Shown: positions 51,422-61,868 of the stretch, one piece after another
Layout: every line of letters begins with the position of its first letter
How positions within the stretch are numbered: position 1 is the first letter of the stretch
Source of the DNA: Symsagittifera roscoffensis
Lineage: Eukaryota > Xenacoelomorpha > Acoela > Convolutidae
DNA length: 64,000 nt
Reading direction: 5' to 3'
NCBI RefSeq assembly: GCF_963678635.1
Contig: NC_087066.1
Span: forward strand, 27,369,801 to 27,433,800
The notes under the pieces: generated by a model
What the model saw: only the letters and a program-made list of their open reading frames with translations
The model's database searches: none
What the model was told of the DNA's origin: nothing
Position numbers and translations under genes: made by a program

Positions 51422-54400
51422 TCAATGCTCCATTTCTTCCTCCTGTGATACTGACTCTGCACTCTCAGTTTCCGTATCTTGCAACACGTCGTTAGCAATC
51501 CTGACGCTGCTGGAAGCCGTCCTCCAACACTTTTGCTCTTCTACCCTCTGTTTACAACAAGGTAGGGGATCCACGTTAGATTCTCTGTTCCTGCAGAAGC
51601 TGTTGTGGAGACACAACGTCACGTTTCTCTCCAAATCTTCGTTTAACATCTCTGCCTTCTCCTTTCCACTACGTTCACTCGTCCTGGAAACTCTTTTCAC
51701 AGCGGTGTTCACTGCATTCCGATGAGTCAAGAGAGCTCGCTTGAAAGCTCCTGCTCCAATGTCCAGCTGATATTCACTGTACACCCTGCCGTGCTTCGAC
51801 ATATGCTTTTTCGCATATTCGTACAACCATGCAGTCATGTTAGCTCTGAACCATGGCATCAATCGTTTTCTTGCCCATATCTTCTTCACTTCCATCGGAA
51901 TGTTTAGAACTTTGCACATTGTCTCAAAAAGATCTAAATCTTTTAGATAATCTAACTTCCGCAACTGGCTCTCGTCGGTGCCTCCTGTCTGTTATTTTCT
52001 CTCACATGAGCTTCCAGCCATCGTATCGCCATCATAACTCCCACTATCACTATTGTTATGGGCTGTGATGAATCTGGTAAACCCATGGAGAGCAGCTCTC
52101 CAGAGTCCCAGATCAACATCAGATTACTACGCTTGGGATACCACCAGGTCTGCAGCAAGCAGTGGCAAGGAAACTCGTCATGTGTCAACATGATGCTCCT
52201 CCAATTACGTTTTCCCGAAGCTTCCAGTAATGGTTCCACTTCCATCATCACTCGGTGGACTTCATCATTCTCATCTACTGCATTGTAATCTGTGACAGTT
52301 GATCCTCTCTGTTTCTGTCTCTCAAAGTCACTGAAGTTCCCGCTCACATATCCCATGAACTTCTTTCCTAGTAATGACTCCAATTCTTCTTTGGTTCTTT
52401 CTGGAACTGCTGAGAACATCTTACATAGTAACTCGTATGACTTCTCGGCATTCTCGCCAGTCTCACACACTTCGGCACTGAGAAGGCTTGATCCACAACC
52501 GTTCTTGTACTCTTCACGTCCACAGCTACGAAATGTACAGGGTATCTGCTCTTGCACATTGGAGCCAATGTTGAACCCACCAAATATCGTGCTCCTGATG
52601 GTCTACAATAAGTCTCACTGTGTTTAATGTTCATTTCCGTCTCGATTGCTTCCTTCCATTTTCCTATGTATTTCTGCTCAGTCTGCAGAACTCCTGGGAA
52701 TACTTCTACACTGATGGCTGTGACCATCTCATGTTTCTATTCTAGATTCAATAGTGACTCTAAAGAACCAAACATGCTATAGAATCCTAGTGCAGTCACT
52801 AGATTCACATCGGTTCATCCATGGCAATCTGCTATCAGTTCCGTTTCTGTTCTCGCTTTCATCACTACGTTTCCAAACAATACCGTCAATTGCTTGTGTT
52901 GTTTCTCCATGGTCTTCACACAGTCCAGACTTCCACAAACGTGACCCTCCAGTCCACAAACTTCCGCCAGACAGCTACCAGGTTTGACCCAGTCTTCTGG
53001 TCCCCAGCCAGGCAACTCCACTTTATCTTCTCCGTTGCTCTTAGAGGCCGTTATCATCACATTATATATGATGTTGAGGTCACGCAGGTTACAGTCTGCA
53101 TTCAGTTCCCTCTGTACGTCTTGTGTTGCCCGTAATATTGAGTCAGCGTTGGGACTAGGACACCATGATGGCCTCATCAGTTCCCACACTGCCATCAAGC
53201 TCGTTCTCAGTAATTCATCTGAGAATCCAGACCCAAACTCCACTCTTTTGTCGGATTTTGGTACTGAAGTTGCAGTCACCTCTTCTCCAAGACCAAACCC
53301 AATTTGGCCTGCGGATTGTTAATGCTCTTAATCGATACAATTCTGGACGTCCAGAATCTTAGCAACAGCGCTTGCTCATAATCGAAGAAGCAATCGCGTA
53401 TGTCTTCACTCAGGAAAGGATTGTACGCTATCCCTATGATCCCGGATACGTAGCTATTTCTTTTTTTTCTTGATCGGTCCACAGTATTCACTGGATTTCG
53501 GCAGTGCTCCCATAGATTATTTAGCGAGTCTCAGCTCCTTGTTTGAGAATCTCCTGATTTCGTCTATCTTTCTCATGGGTTCTAATTCCTCGGGTTCTTT
53601 CATGTTCACCCTCATTGGTTTACTTTGCTGCATATCCAGCAGTGCTAGCAAGAATAAGGCTTTCGTTCGCTCATCGCCTTCCTTCAACATTTTAACACAG
53701 GTGTTCAGTGCAGGTACTGAAATCTGCTCTATCAAGAATCGAATGAAACAGAGAGCGTCTCTCCGCTTCGCACACGCTACTGCTGCTCCCTCCTGGACTA
53801 TCAAATCCCTCAGGTTCGTCATAAGGAAAACCTTCTCCTCTTTTGATCTCTTCCTTTCTTCTGAATCATATTCTTCGCGAGTCAGTCCCATCATGCACCA
53901 GGCGAACCTGAGCATGTATTCTTGGCGTAGTCCTCATTTCTTCTTCGAAATACCTTAATACTACTGCGTTCCATGGAAGGCTCACCAACTGCTCTATTGT
54001 TTCTGCCTGTATGTCAGACGACGCTAAAGTCCCGTACGCCTTCTGCTTGATGGTGGTGCCTTGCAACATCGTTTCCAGATAACCCTCCATGGCTTTTTCG
54101 TCTTCCAGGGCCATTACATACCCTCTAGCCGAGTTTCGGTATTCTATCATCTCCATGTATCCACCGGTGGGTTCATCTATCGACACAGTCTCCGACACTG
54201 TTAGTCGGTTATATTCCACTGGTGTTAGTTGTCCTGCGACACTTCCCTTTCCATGATTCATGGGAGATGGCTTGAAGTCTTTCATTGTGCTCTCTCCACA
54301 TTGGCTGAGTATTTCCATTTCTAAGGTTGCTCCAGTCAGAGTGCGGTCACTCCTTTTGGATTTATAACCTGTTGACTTTATCCCCGCCATGAGAATGGGT

Positions 54401-55520
54401 GGCACCATCGCTATATCAGTTAACATTTTATCTGTGCCAGACAGTTGATAATCACCTTGCCCCAAATCCATGACCTCCTCAACTCGTTTCCTTTTTGCTG
54501 AATTACCAGCTTTCATCGATATTTCTGAATCCACCTTCGTCTTTCCAACTCTCCTTGGCATCACTCTGCTGCCTAACTTCATTTTCATCGCATTGATTTT
54601 ATCAATCACCAATTTTGATCGCATCGTCCCTCTCCTGGTTCTCGACAGATACACCACCTCTCCTTTATCGTCCTGCGGTGTCATCTTGATGGGAGAATTC
54701 GCTTCACTTTCATCAGTGGCCGAGTCGATCAACAATTCACTCAGTCTCCCTTCACAATCATCAAGCTTGTCAAGTACTTCTCTCATCAAGGTTTGGTTGA
54801 GACCCGTTTTCAGAATGGACTGGGTCCCATAGCTTTGAACTACGGTCCAGACTTCTTCCATAAACGCCACTCTGTCCAGTTTGCATCCCGTCCTACTCTC
54901 GTGGTCTCGGTGATGTACTTCCCATTCTTCTTTGGGCAGCGTTCCCAAGAAAGGTACTCTGGCTGAGGCCTCTATTCTTCTCCTCCGAGGTGATTCCATG
55001 AGGATTCTTTGGTCGTTATTTCTTGAATTGCCAGGAGAGCTGCTCTCCGGCAAATTCCGTTTCCTTTCCATAAAGGCTGACGGAGGCTCCAGTGTCGAGA
55101 TGCCTTCATCCGCTGGCTCAGTCGTTTCCAACGTATCTGCATTGTTCTCAAGATCACTGAAGATATTGAAATCCAGGCTGGATGTTCCTCCTGTCGATGC
55201 CCTGTCGTCTTCCCCACCAGCTTGATCTTGTTGCATGGGTTCTTCGGTTTGACGGCTTCCACCCTGTCCGTCGTCTCCTTCTGACTTATCCTTGTTCGAG
55301 CTCGATGGTCCTTTTTCATCATTGTCGGCTTCTTCCTGGAATCTCGGTATGAGCAATGTACCGGCCGATTTATCTTCCTCTTCTCCATGGACCACTTTGA
55401 TTTCTTCGCAGCCGAAGGGTGCTAGGTAGGTTCTCGTCTGCAGTATTCCTCCCACTTTCATCTCCTGTTTTACACTAGTCAGTTTCACCTTAACATATAT
55501 CGTTAAAATTTGCTTAAAAA
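51422..55520 (-). pseudogene. Element 2 second polyprotein remnant
   Basis: Homologous to the C-terminal half of the element 1 second frame but split into at least seven pieces: about 55488-53866, 53915-53517, 53491-53276, 53279-52815, 52727-52368, 52557-51952 and 51964-51422. The first piece begins with a stretch matching the element 1 KYKAPYGLEQVEI segment (here TYLAPFGCEEIKV) and has no ATG, so the coiled coil, both SGNH regions and the hydrophobic segment are absent. The Cys pattern C-x4-C-x6-C-x4-C (CLAEVCGLEGHVCGSLDC) and LHNSFCRNRE are kept. Their survival against general decay marks them as important in the living ancestor. Confidence 0.85.
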
Positions 55521-55764
55521 CAGTTCAGATAGAAAGATATTTATCCTAACATATATTAAAATCAATTGGTCTCTAAAATTTTGGAATTCGACCTAAGATT
55601 GGACAGTCCAAACTTTGGATCTATTCCTAAGATCGTCATTCAGTTGTTCATGGTCACTAACCTCTACTTACCCATGATCTTAATAACCTAACACATAACA
55701 TAACATAACATAACACATATTACATACAACTTAGTCTTTGGCCTAACACTCTCTCGCACATCAC
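55521..55764 (-). other. Element 2 spacer between pol and second frame
   Basis: About 240 bp, AT-rich, with several TAACATAACA pentamer repeats near 55690-55720. It lacks the 20-bp CTCAAG repeats found in element 1. Confidence 0.6.
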
Positions 55765-56795
55765 TCAGCCTATACTTAAGTAATATTTCTTATGTAGATA
55801 TACTTGTATATTCGTATCAGAGAATATCACGTGTACAAGCGCGTACAATTCCCGAGGATGCAGTCTTCCTCTGTTTTGATCGTACACTGGAAGCGAGAGC
55901 TCCTCCACGTCCATTTCCACAAGGAAGTCCCTCAGCCTCGTCAAGGACAAGACTAGGTTCTCTGGGTCCACGTGCTGCTTCTCCGTCGCCCTCGTTACCA
56001 AGAATCATAAGTATTTTCCCGGTATCTGCGACGCCGCCGGAGGTAAGGCTGCTACGCCCCTGGTCTTTGCTTCCAAAGGAATTCCACGTTTTTGTATTCT
56101 CTCTTAAAATCTGCCGCTAACGCTGTCCTAAAACTCATGTCTGCTGTGATTGCTATCGCACATGTTCTATTTGTGAGTATGAAATCACTGTCTGTTAGTA
56201 TTATGTTACTTGAATATTCATTTGGTAAGTTAAAATATGACTCAACTACCCTGCCTATGTCAGGTTTCTTAGGTTCTTCGCCTGTTTCTGCTTCTAAGTC
56301 TCCTGTTTCTCTTGCTATTCTTAATTTTTTTATTATCAAGTTCTCAGTGTGGGTAAGTCCTACCCCCACTCCCCGGACAAAAATATCCATCGACGTCCCC
56401 GTCGATCGCATACCGGGTATCAAGTCGAGGTTAGAGGCTGGAATGAGTAGTCGTCCTTCCTGGGCAGCCCAGGAAGGATCATCTCGTTCGGTCTTGATGT
56501 ATTTCATGCTTTCACGATCTACGTCTTGAATCGTGACACTGGTCTCCTCAGGATCCGAGTTCGTTTCATTCAGCCACTCTAAGACACGCTGGTTCGTCAA
56601 GTCTTGTTCATATGACTGCTGTTGCTCGTCGTCGAATTCTACCTCGGGTTTCGACCAGTCGTCAACCCACTCATCATCGTGATCATCGACTATGTCAATG
56701 TCTTGTGACACAGTTATTTCCTCTAGACCCACTACTTCCTCCACTATCTTTTTCAGATCTATCCTATCCACTACAAAGTTGTCACCGTAAGGATT
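55765..56795 (-). pseudogene. Element 2 pol C-terminus with macro domain (broken)
   Basis: It matches the macro-domain end of element 1 pol: CAIAITADMSFRTALAADFK, then LTRLRDFLVEMDVEELSLP, then ELYALVHVIFSDTNIQVYL. Breaks: a one-base shift near 56055 after KQRPG, and a TGA at 56005-56007 where element 1 has Cys. The ligand loop is again non-glycine (QNRGRL), so loss of the GCGLD loop predates the split of the two families. Confidence 0.85.
56347..56406 (-). other. Ultraconserved RNA/DNA block with internal polypurine tract, element 2
   Basis: 58 of 60 bases are identical to 37215-37274. The same two hairpins and GTCCGGGGAG motif are present although the surrounding gene is dead. Confidence 0.8.
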
Positions 56796-57944
56796 CTATT
56801 TCTTTCTTGGTCTCGTCCCGTCCTTCTGACGAGTCTGTATCGTGAACGGAAGATCCGGTTCCAAGTTCTTGGGAACTTCTGTCTGTTCGGTGTCCTGCCA
56901 ATCTTCCTCTGCGTAGGGTAAGGTTTCATCGTCCGCTTCGATCTGCTCGTTTGGATCCAGGTCCAGCGGTGTATCCGTACCTTCCTCTACGACTTCGTTT
57001 CCATCGTTCTTCTCCCTGGTGCCCTTTTCATTGACCTCACAAGCAGGATCCATCATTAGATAATCCCCTTCTTCCATGTCTGCAAGTATACACCAGTCTT
57101 CTGTCGATGGATTGTGTGGCTTGATGTTCTCGTAGTGTGCGGCTCGACCAGTACTCAGTCTATAAAAGCGTCCCTCCTGGTGCACCTCTGTAATCATGAA
57201 GGGTCCCCTCCACTTTTTTAGGAGCTTTTTCGTCCCTTTCGGTGGTATAACGTTCTGAAATACCCATACGTAGTCTCCCACCGAGTAAGCCTTTGCACCA
57301 GCTGCTTTCTTGTCGAATCTTTTCCTCTGCCTTGCCTGTGCCTGCTGAGTATTTCGTCTACACAAATCGTTCAACTCCTGTTGGCGTCTGATAACATCCC
57401 TCACGTAGACCTGTGGGGACGTTTTCTTTCCCTCATACTCTGGGTAGAAGAAGGTTAAGGGTAAAGACTTTTCGTACCCAGTTAGCATCATGTGTGGACT
57501 GACTCCGGTGGTGGAGTGTTGCGTGCTGTTATATGCTCCCATCACCTGTGGAAGGTATCTGTCCCAATCGGTCATGTACCTGGAACAATATACTCTCAGC
57601 ATCGACACTAACGTCCTACTCTGTCTTTCCACTAAGCCATTCGTCTGAGGGTGGTATGTCGTGGAGTGAGCCTGAGCGACCTGTGAGCGTCTCATAAGCT
57701 CTTTTGTAAGCTCTCCTACGAAAGCTGTTCCATTATCCGATTGAAACGTCATCGGGCAACCATGTCTTGCTATCCACGTGTTGATCAGGTGGTCGCATGT
57801 CTCTTTCGCCGAGGCTGTTATGCAGGGCACGGCCTCTGCATACTTCGTAAAATGATCTATCATGACCAGCACCTGATTATAACCATTGTCCGTCATGCAT
57901 ATCTTTTGGTGATCTATTTGCACCACCTCGTTGAATTTAGACGA
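56796..57944 (-). pseudogene. Element 2 integrase core (broken)
   Basis: The frame from about 57944 to a TAG at 56796 carries all three catalytic positions (VQIDHQKIC, FQSDNGTAF, NGLVERQSR) and the GPF module (KKWRGPFMITEV). It is cut off from the HHCC module by a TAG at 57945. The TAG at 56796 replaces one codon of the acidic linker; the downstream frame is in register. Confidence 0.88.
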
Positions 57945-60218
57945 CTATATCGATTGTAAAGGAAATCGCAACTTCCTTGGATCCTTGACCTGTTGGCATG
58001 ACAGACATGCTGTTACCCAATTCTCGCATGCCTTTTTCATCCCAGGCCACTCAAAGCGCTTCAGGATCCTCTGATATACTTTTTCGATCCCCTGATGGCC
58101 CATCTGATCATGTGACCTGAATAATAGTTCTGTCTGATAGAGTTGCGGTAAAACTATCGCGTTATACTTGTATAGGACTCTGTCTTCCTCCCTTATCTTG
58201 CAAGCCACAATCCCGTCTTTGTTCAAACATAACCTCCCTTCCTTCTGCATGAAATATTGTCTCAGGATGCGATAACTATCTTCCTCGAGGTCCCCTTTAT
58301 CCGGCGAACCATTCTCGATCCACCTTTTCAGGGTGCTTGTCATGCGATCATTTCTCTGCGCCCTGAGAAGATCCGAGAGTCTGTATCTCGCCTTCAAGTA
58401 TGTCTTCATGACCCTCATCTGACTATTCAGCTCATTAGGCTGGTGTGTGTCTTCTTCCATCTTAACGCACCAAATCTTCGCCAACGGCTGTGTTTCTTGT
58501 TTAAACGGCTGAAGATCAGTCCTGGCTACCTCTTTCTGCGGCAACAGACTTATCGAACGCTTCGATACCGCTATTGTCTCCAAGTCATCCGCTGCGTTGT
58601 CAAAGACTCTTTCGCTTGGTATAAGGTAGCGAGCGCTGTCAGGATCCTGGTACACCTCTCTGTCCAGGTCCCTTGCCCGAGTTTCCACTAGTAGTGTGTG
58701 TATCGCTAGTTCTGACAGTTCTGATCCCGAGTTCGAGTTCCTGTCTGAATAGGTGTCCATTCCTGAGTTTCGGGAATCGTCATCCGTCGAAGAGGTTGTG
58801 CTGGAGACTGCAAGCTCCTCCAGATCATGTTTGTGCCTTCTTCGCATCCATCTGAACTCCCCGGACAAAACCTTGTTCTCTAGGTCTTTTTTCTCATCAG
58901 GAATTTTCTCGTCTATCTCAGACTCCCCGGACAAACTTTCTATTCCCGGGTGTTGATCTTGTGATCGCTGGTTCTTCTCATCATTCGTCTCCCTGGACAA
59001 ATAGTCTTGCAGCAGGTTTTGTTCTACCTTTTCACCTTCCTTATCCTGGTCCACAAAGGTGACGGTTTTCTCTCGCTTGCTGCCCCCCTGTTTTTTCTGT
59101 CCGTAAGAAGTACTGGTTAAAATCTCGTGGGGTATTGAGGATACTAGTTGCTGAACTATTGTCCTACAATCCCTCTCGTTCTCTTCGTGCTGTCGTCTGG
59201 ACGGCATGATCTTCACCTTCTCACTGACCGTTAGCGATGCCACCGCTGCTGTCCACTCGGGGTCATCTCTGGTCATTTCTCTTTCTAACAATCCACCCAG
59301 CATCCGCATCACTTGCGGTGTGACCTGCACCGTTGTATCCAATAATGAGAGACTGTTTATGTTCATGCGAGAGAGTTCTTGCTGGACCAGATTCGAGCGC
59401 AGCAACAAATCCAAGGGGACCGGGTCCTCCTTAGATAGGATCTTTATCTCGGCTGCTTTCTCCACCGGTAACTCAGGATGCCCTGGAATTGGATGTCCAG
59501 ATTTATCCAACCATCTCGTTAAGGGAAGCGCTTCATAAGTTTCTTTGTCCAGAAACGAGAATCCCTCCTTTATTTCCGCCTGATTGGCCTGCTTCTGCTC
59601 CAATCTCTCATAGAACTCAGTTTTCTTGCTGAGACTGTCAGCATTCTGGTGTTTATCACGCATCCTATGTTCGATTATCATATGGTAGCCATCCAATCTT
59701 ACTATCCATCTACCAATATAACTCTGATCCATCGAATAGGTTTTCAACCAGGATAACGCTCTGTTGTCCACGCGTAACTTGAAGAGAGCGCTCCCCAAGT
59801 ATGCACGGTACTTTTCCACGAAGGTGACTACTGCAAACATTTCTGCTTTTTGTGCGCCATATTTCATCTCTGTGTCACTCAAGACCTTGCTGCTATATGC
59901 AATGGGACGGAGAACTGTTCTTCCGTTCCATTCTTGCTCTTGATGCAAGATTCCTGAGATGGCCACCACCGATGCGTCTGTTTCAAGAACATACATGCCC
60001 TTTTTTGTAGGCATGCCCAGCACTGGCGCTTCGCACAGTTCCCGCTTTATGTTCTCGAAAGCAACCTGTGCCTCATCGTTCCATTCGATCTTTTTCCCCT
60101 TGTTGCACATCAGCTTCTGCATCGGATACACCTTGTCCGCATATCCTTTTATGAATTCCCGGTAGTAATTGGCAAACCCTAGGAAGCTCAGGAGCTGTGT
60201 GTCCGTTCTGGGGGCCTT
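57945..60218 (-). pseudogene. Element 2 RNase H to integrase zinc module
   Basis: The open frame after the TAG at 60219 carries the RT thumb end (FLGFANYYREFIKGYA), RNase H (TDASVVAISG, AEMFAVVTF, VDNRALSW), a long acidic linker with two LSGE peptides, and the HHCC module (SHDQMGHQG, CLSC). It is uninterrupted through the two places where element 1 is broken, which shows those are lesions or special features of element 1. Confidence 0.88.
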
Positions 60219-61868
60219 CTATGTCAACACTGCTTCCACTGCTTCCGGGTCCGGCCTCACACCATGCCTATCCACCATTCTTCCCAGGTACTTAATCGAA
60301 TCCCTAAGGATTTCACATTTCGATGGTTTGCACTTCAATCCTGCTCTTTTCATGCATCCAAAGACCTCATCGAGCCTATCAATGTGGTCTTCCAGGGTCG
60401 GTGTCGCTATGACTACGTCATCCACGTAACACATCACGAGATTCCCGTACTTCTTGGTCACTCTCGTCAAAGCCTGAGCCATCAGTCTTTGAAAAGTGGC
60501 CGTTGCATTGCACAAGCCGAAGGGCATCCTCTTCCACTGGTACAATCCCAATTCGCACGCAAATCCGGTTTTCTCTCTGTCCTTCTTCCGCAGAGGGACC
60601 TGCCAGAAGGCAGAACCTAAGTCCAATGTGGTGAAGAATTTGGCATCACCAAGCTTAGATAGGCTCTCGTCTGTTCGCGGTATCGGGTACGCATCTTTTA
60701 TCGTTACCGCGTTCAAGTAACGAAAGTCGCAACAAAATCTAAGCTGCCCCCCTTTCGTTTTCGCCATTACTACCCCGCAAGCCCATGGCAATTTAGAGGG
60801 TTCTATCATGTCGTATTCAAGCAACATTTCTATTTCCGCTCGGCACGCTTCCGATTTGTGTGGCGTCATTCGCCTTGCGCCTTCCCTATGGGGAACGGCG
60901 CCCTCTTCTAGTTCGATTTCGTGTTCGACGAAATTACAGCAACCGATATCCGCCTTATGTTTTGAAAATACATCTGCGTTCCGATTTAGGAGGTCCCGCA
61001 ATTTTTCGAAATCTCCCTCACCTATTTTCCCTTTTAAATGTTCTATCTCTGGCAAAACCGGTTTGTCAGATTCTAGTTCATATGACGAGGGGCGTTCCGG
61101 AAAATTCGAGCAGCTTGATAAGCCGTCTTCCGTTTCGGATTTCATTGAAAATACTTTATGAATAGATTTTAATTCATTAATCATCTTTAAAATTTTATCT
61201 TTATTGGCATGATAAGGACAGTTTTTCACACTATATTCCTTCAAATTTTGTGTCTCCTTATAGTCGGTCCTCATCGGCAAAGCGTAGCCAAGCTTCTTTC
61301 CACGCTGGATTGAAACCGTGGTGTCCAGTGTGTTCAACAACACACTGACACACAGTCCGTTTCGCGTTACCGAGAAGCTCCGGCCTAAAATCACCGAACT
61401 CTGACTATTTGGATTCGGTACTAAGCAAACCTGTTTACTATCACTTAACGAATTCAAATTTCTCATTCTAAAAACTGCTACCACAGCTTGTCCTGGTTGT
61501 AGTTTTACTTCTCTATCCAAAAAAATTGGTACCTTGTTTTCGTCTGTTATTATCCTATTAATTGGTCTCTTAACATACTTTCGGTCCGGGTTTCTAATCC
61601 GTATCAGACCGTTGTTCAAGTCAATCATCACGTCAAAATTCCTGACAAAATCTCTGCCCAAGATGAATTGGTCGGCGTCGTCCTAATTCTCTACCACCAG
61701 GAAGCTCATCCAAAGATCCCGTCCTCCCATGTGGAGGACCGTTATTGGTGTTCTTACGGCTACGTAGATAGCTACTCGATTGGCGGCGGCCAGTCGGAGA
61801 GTCGTTGGAATTAGATCTTCCCGCGTGAAGCCCATTCTTTCCCAAGTTTTTATCGGCATCACACTCAC
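60219..61868 (-). pseudogene. Element 2 protease and RT (broken)
   Basis: The protease begins in a shifted frame near 61868 and runs to a TAG at 61683. From 61682 the same register continues through RT (FCCDFRYLN, YVDD near 60430) to a TAG at 60219 where element 1 has Trp. Confidence 0.88.
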
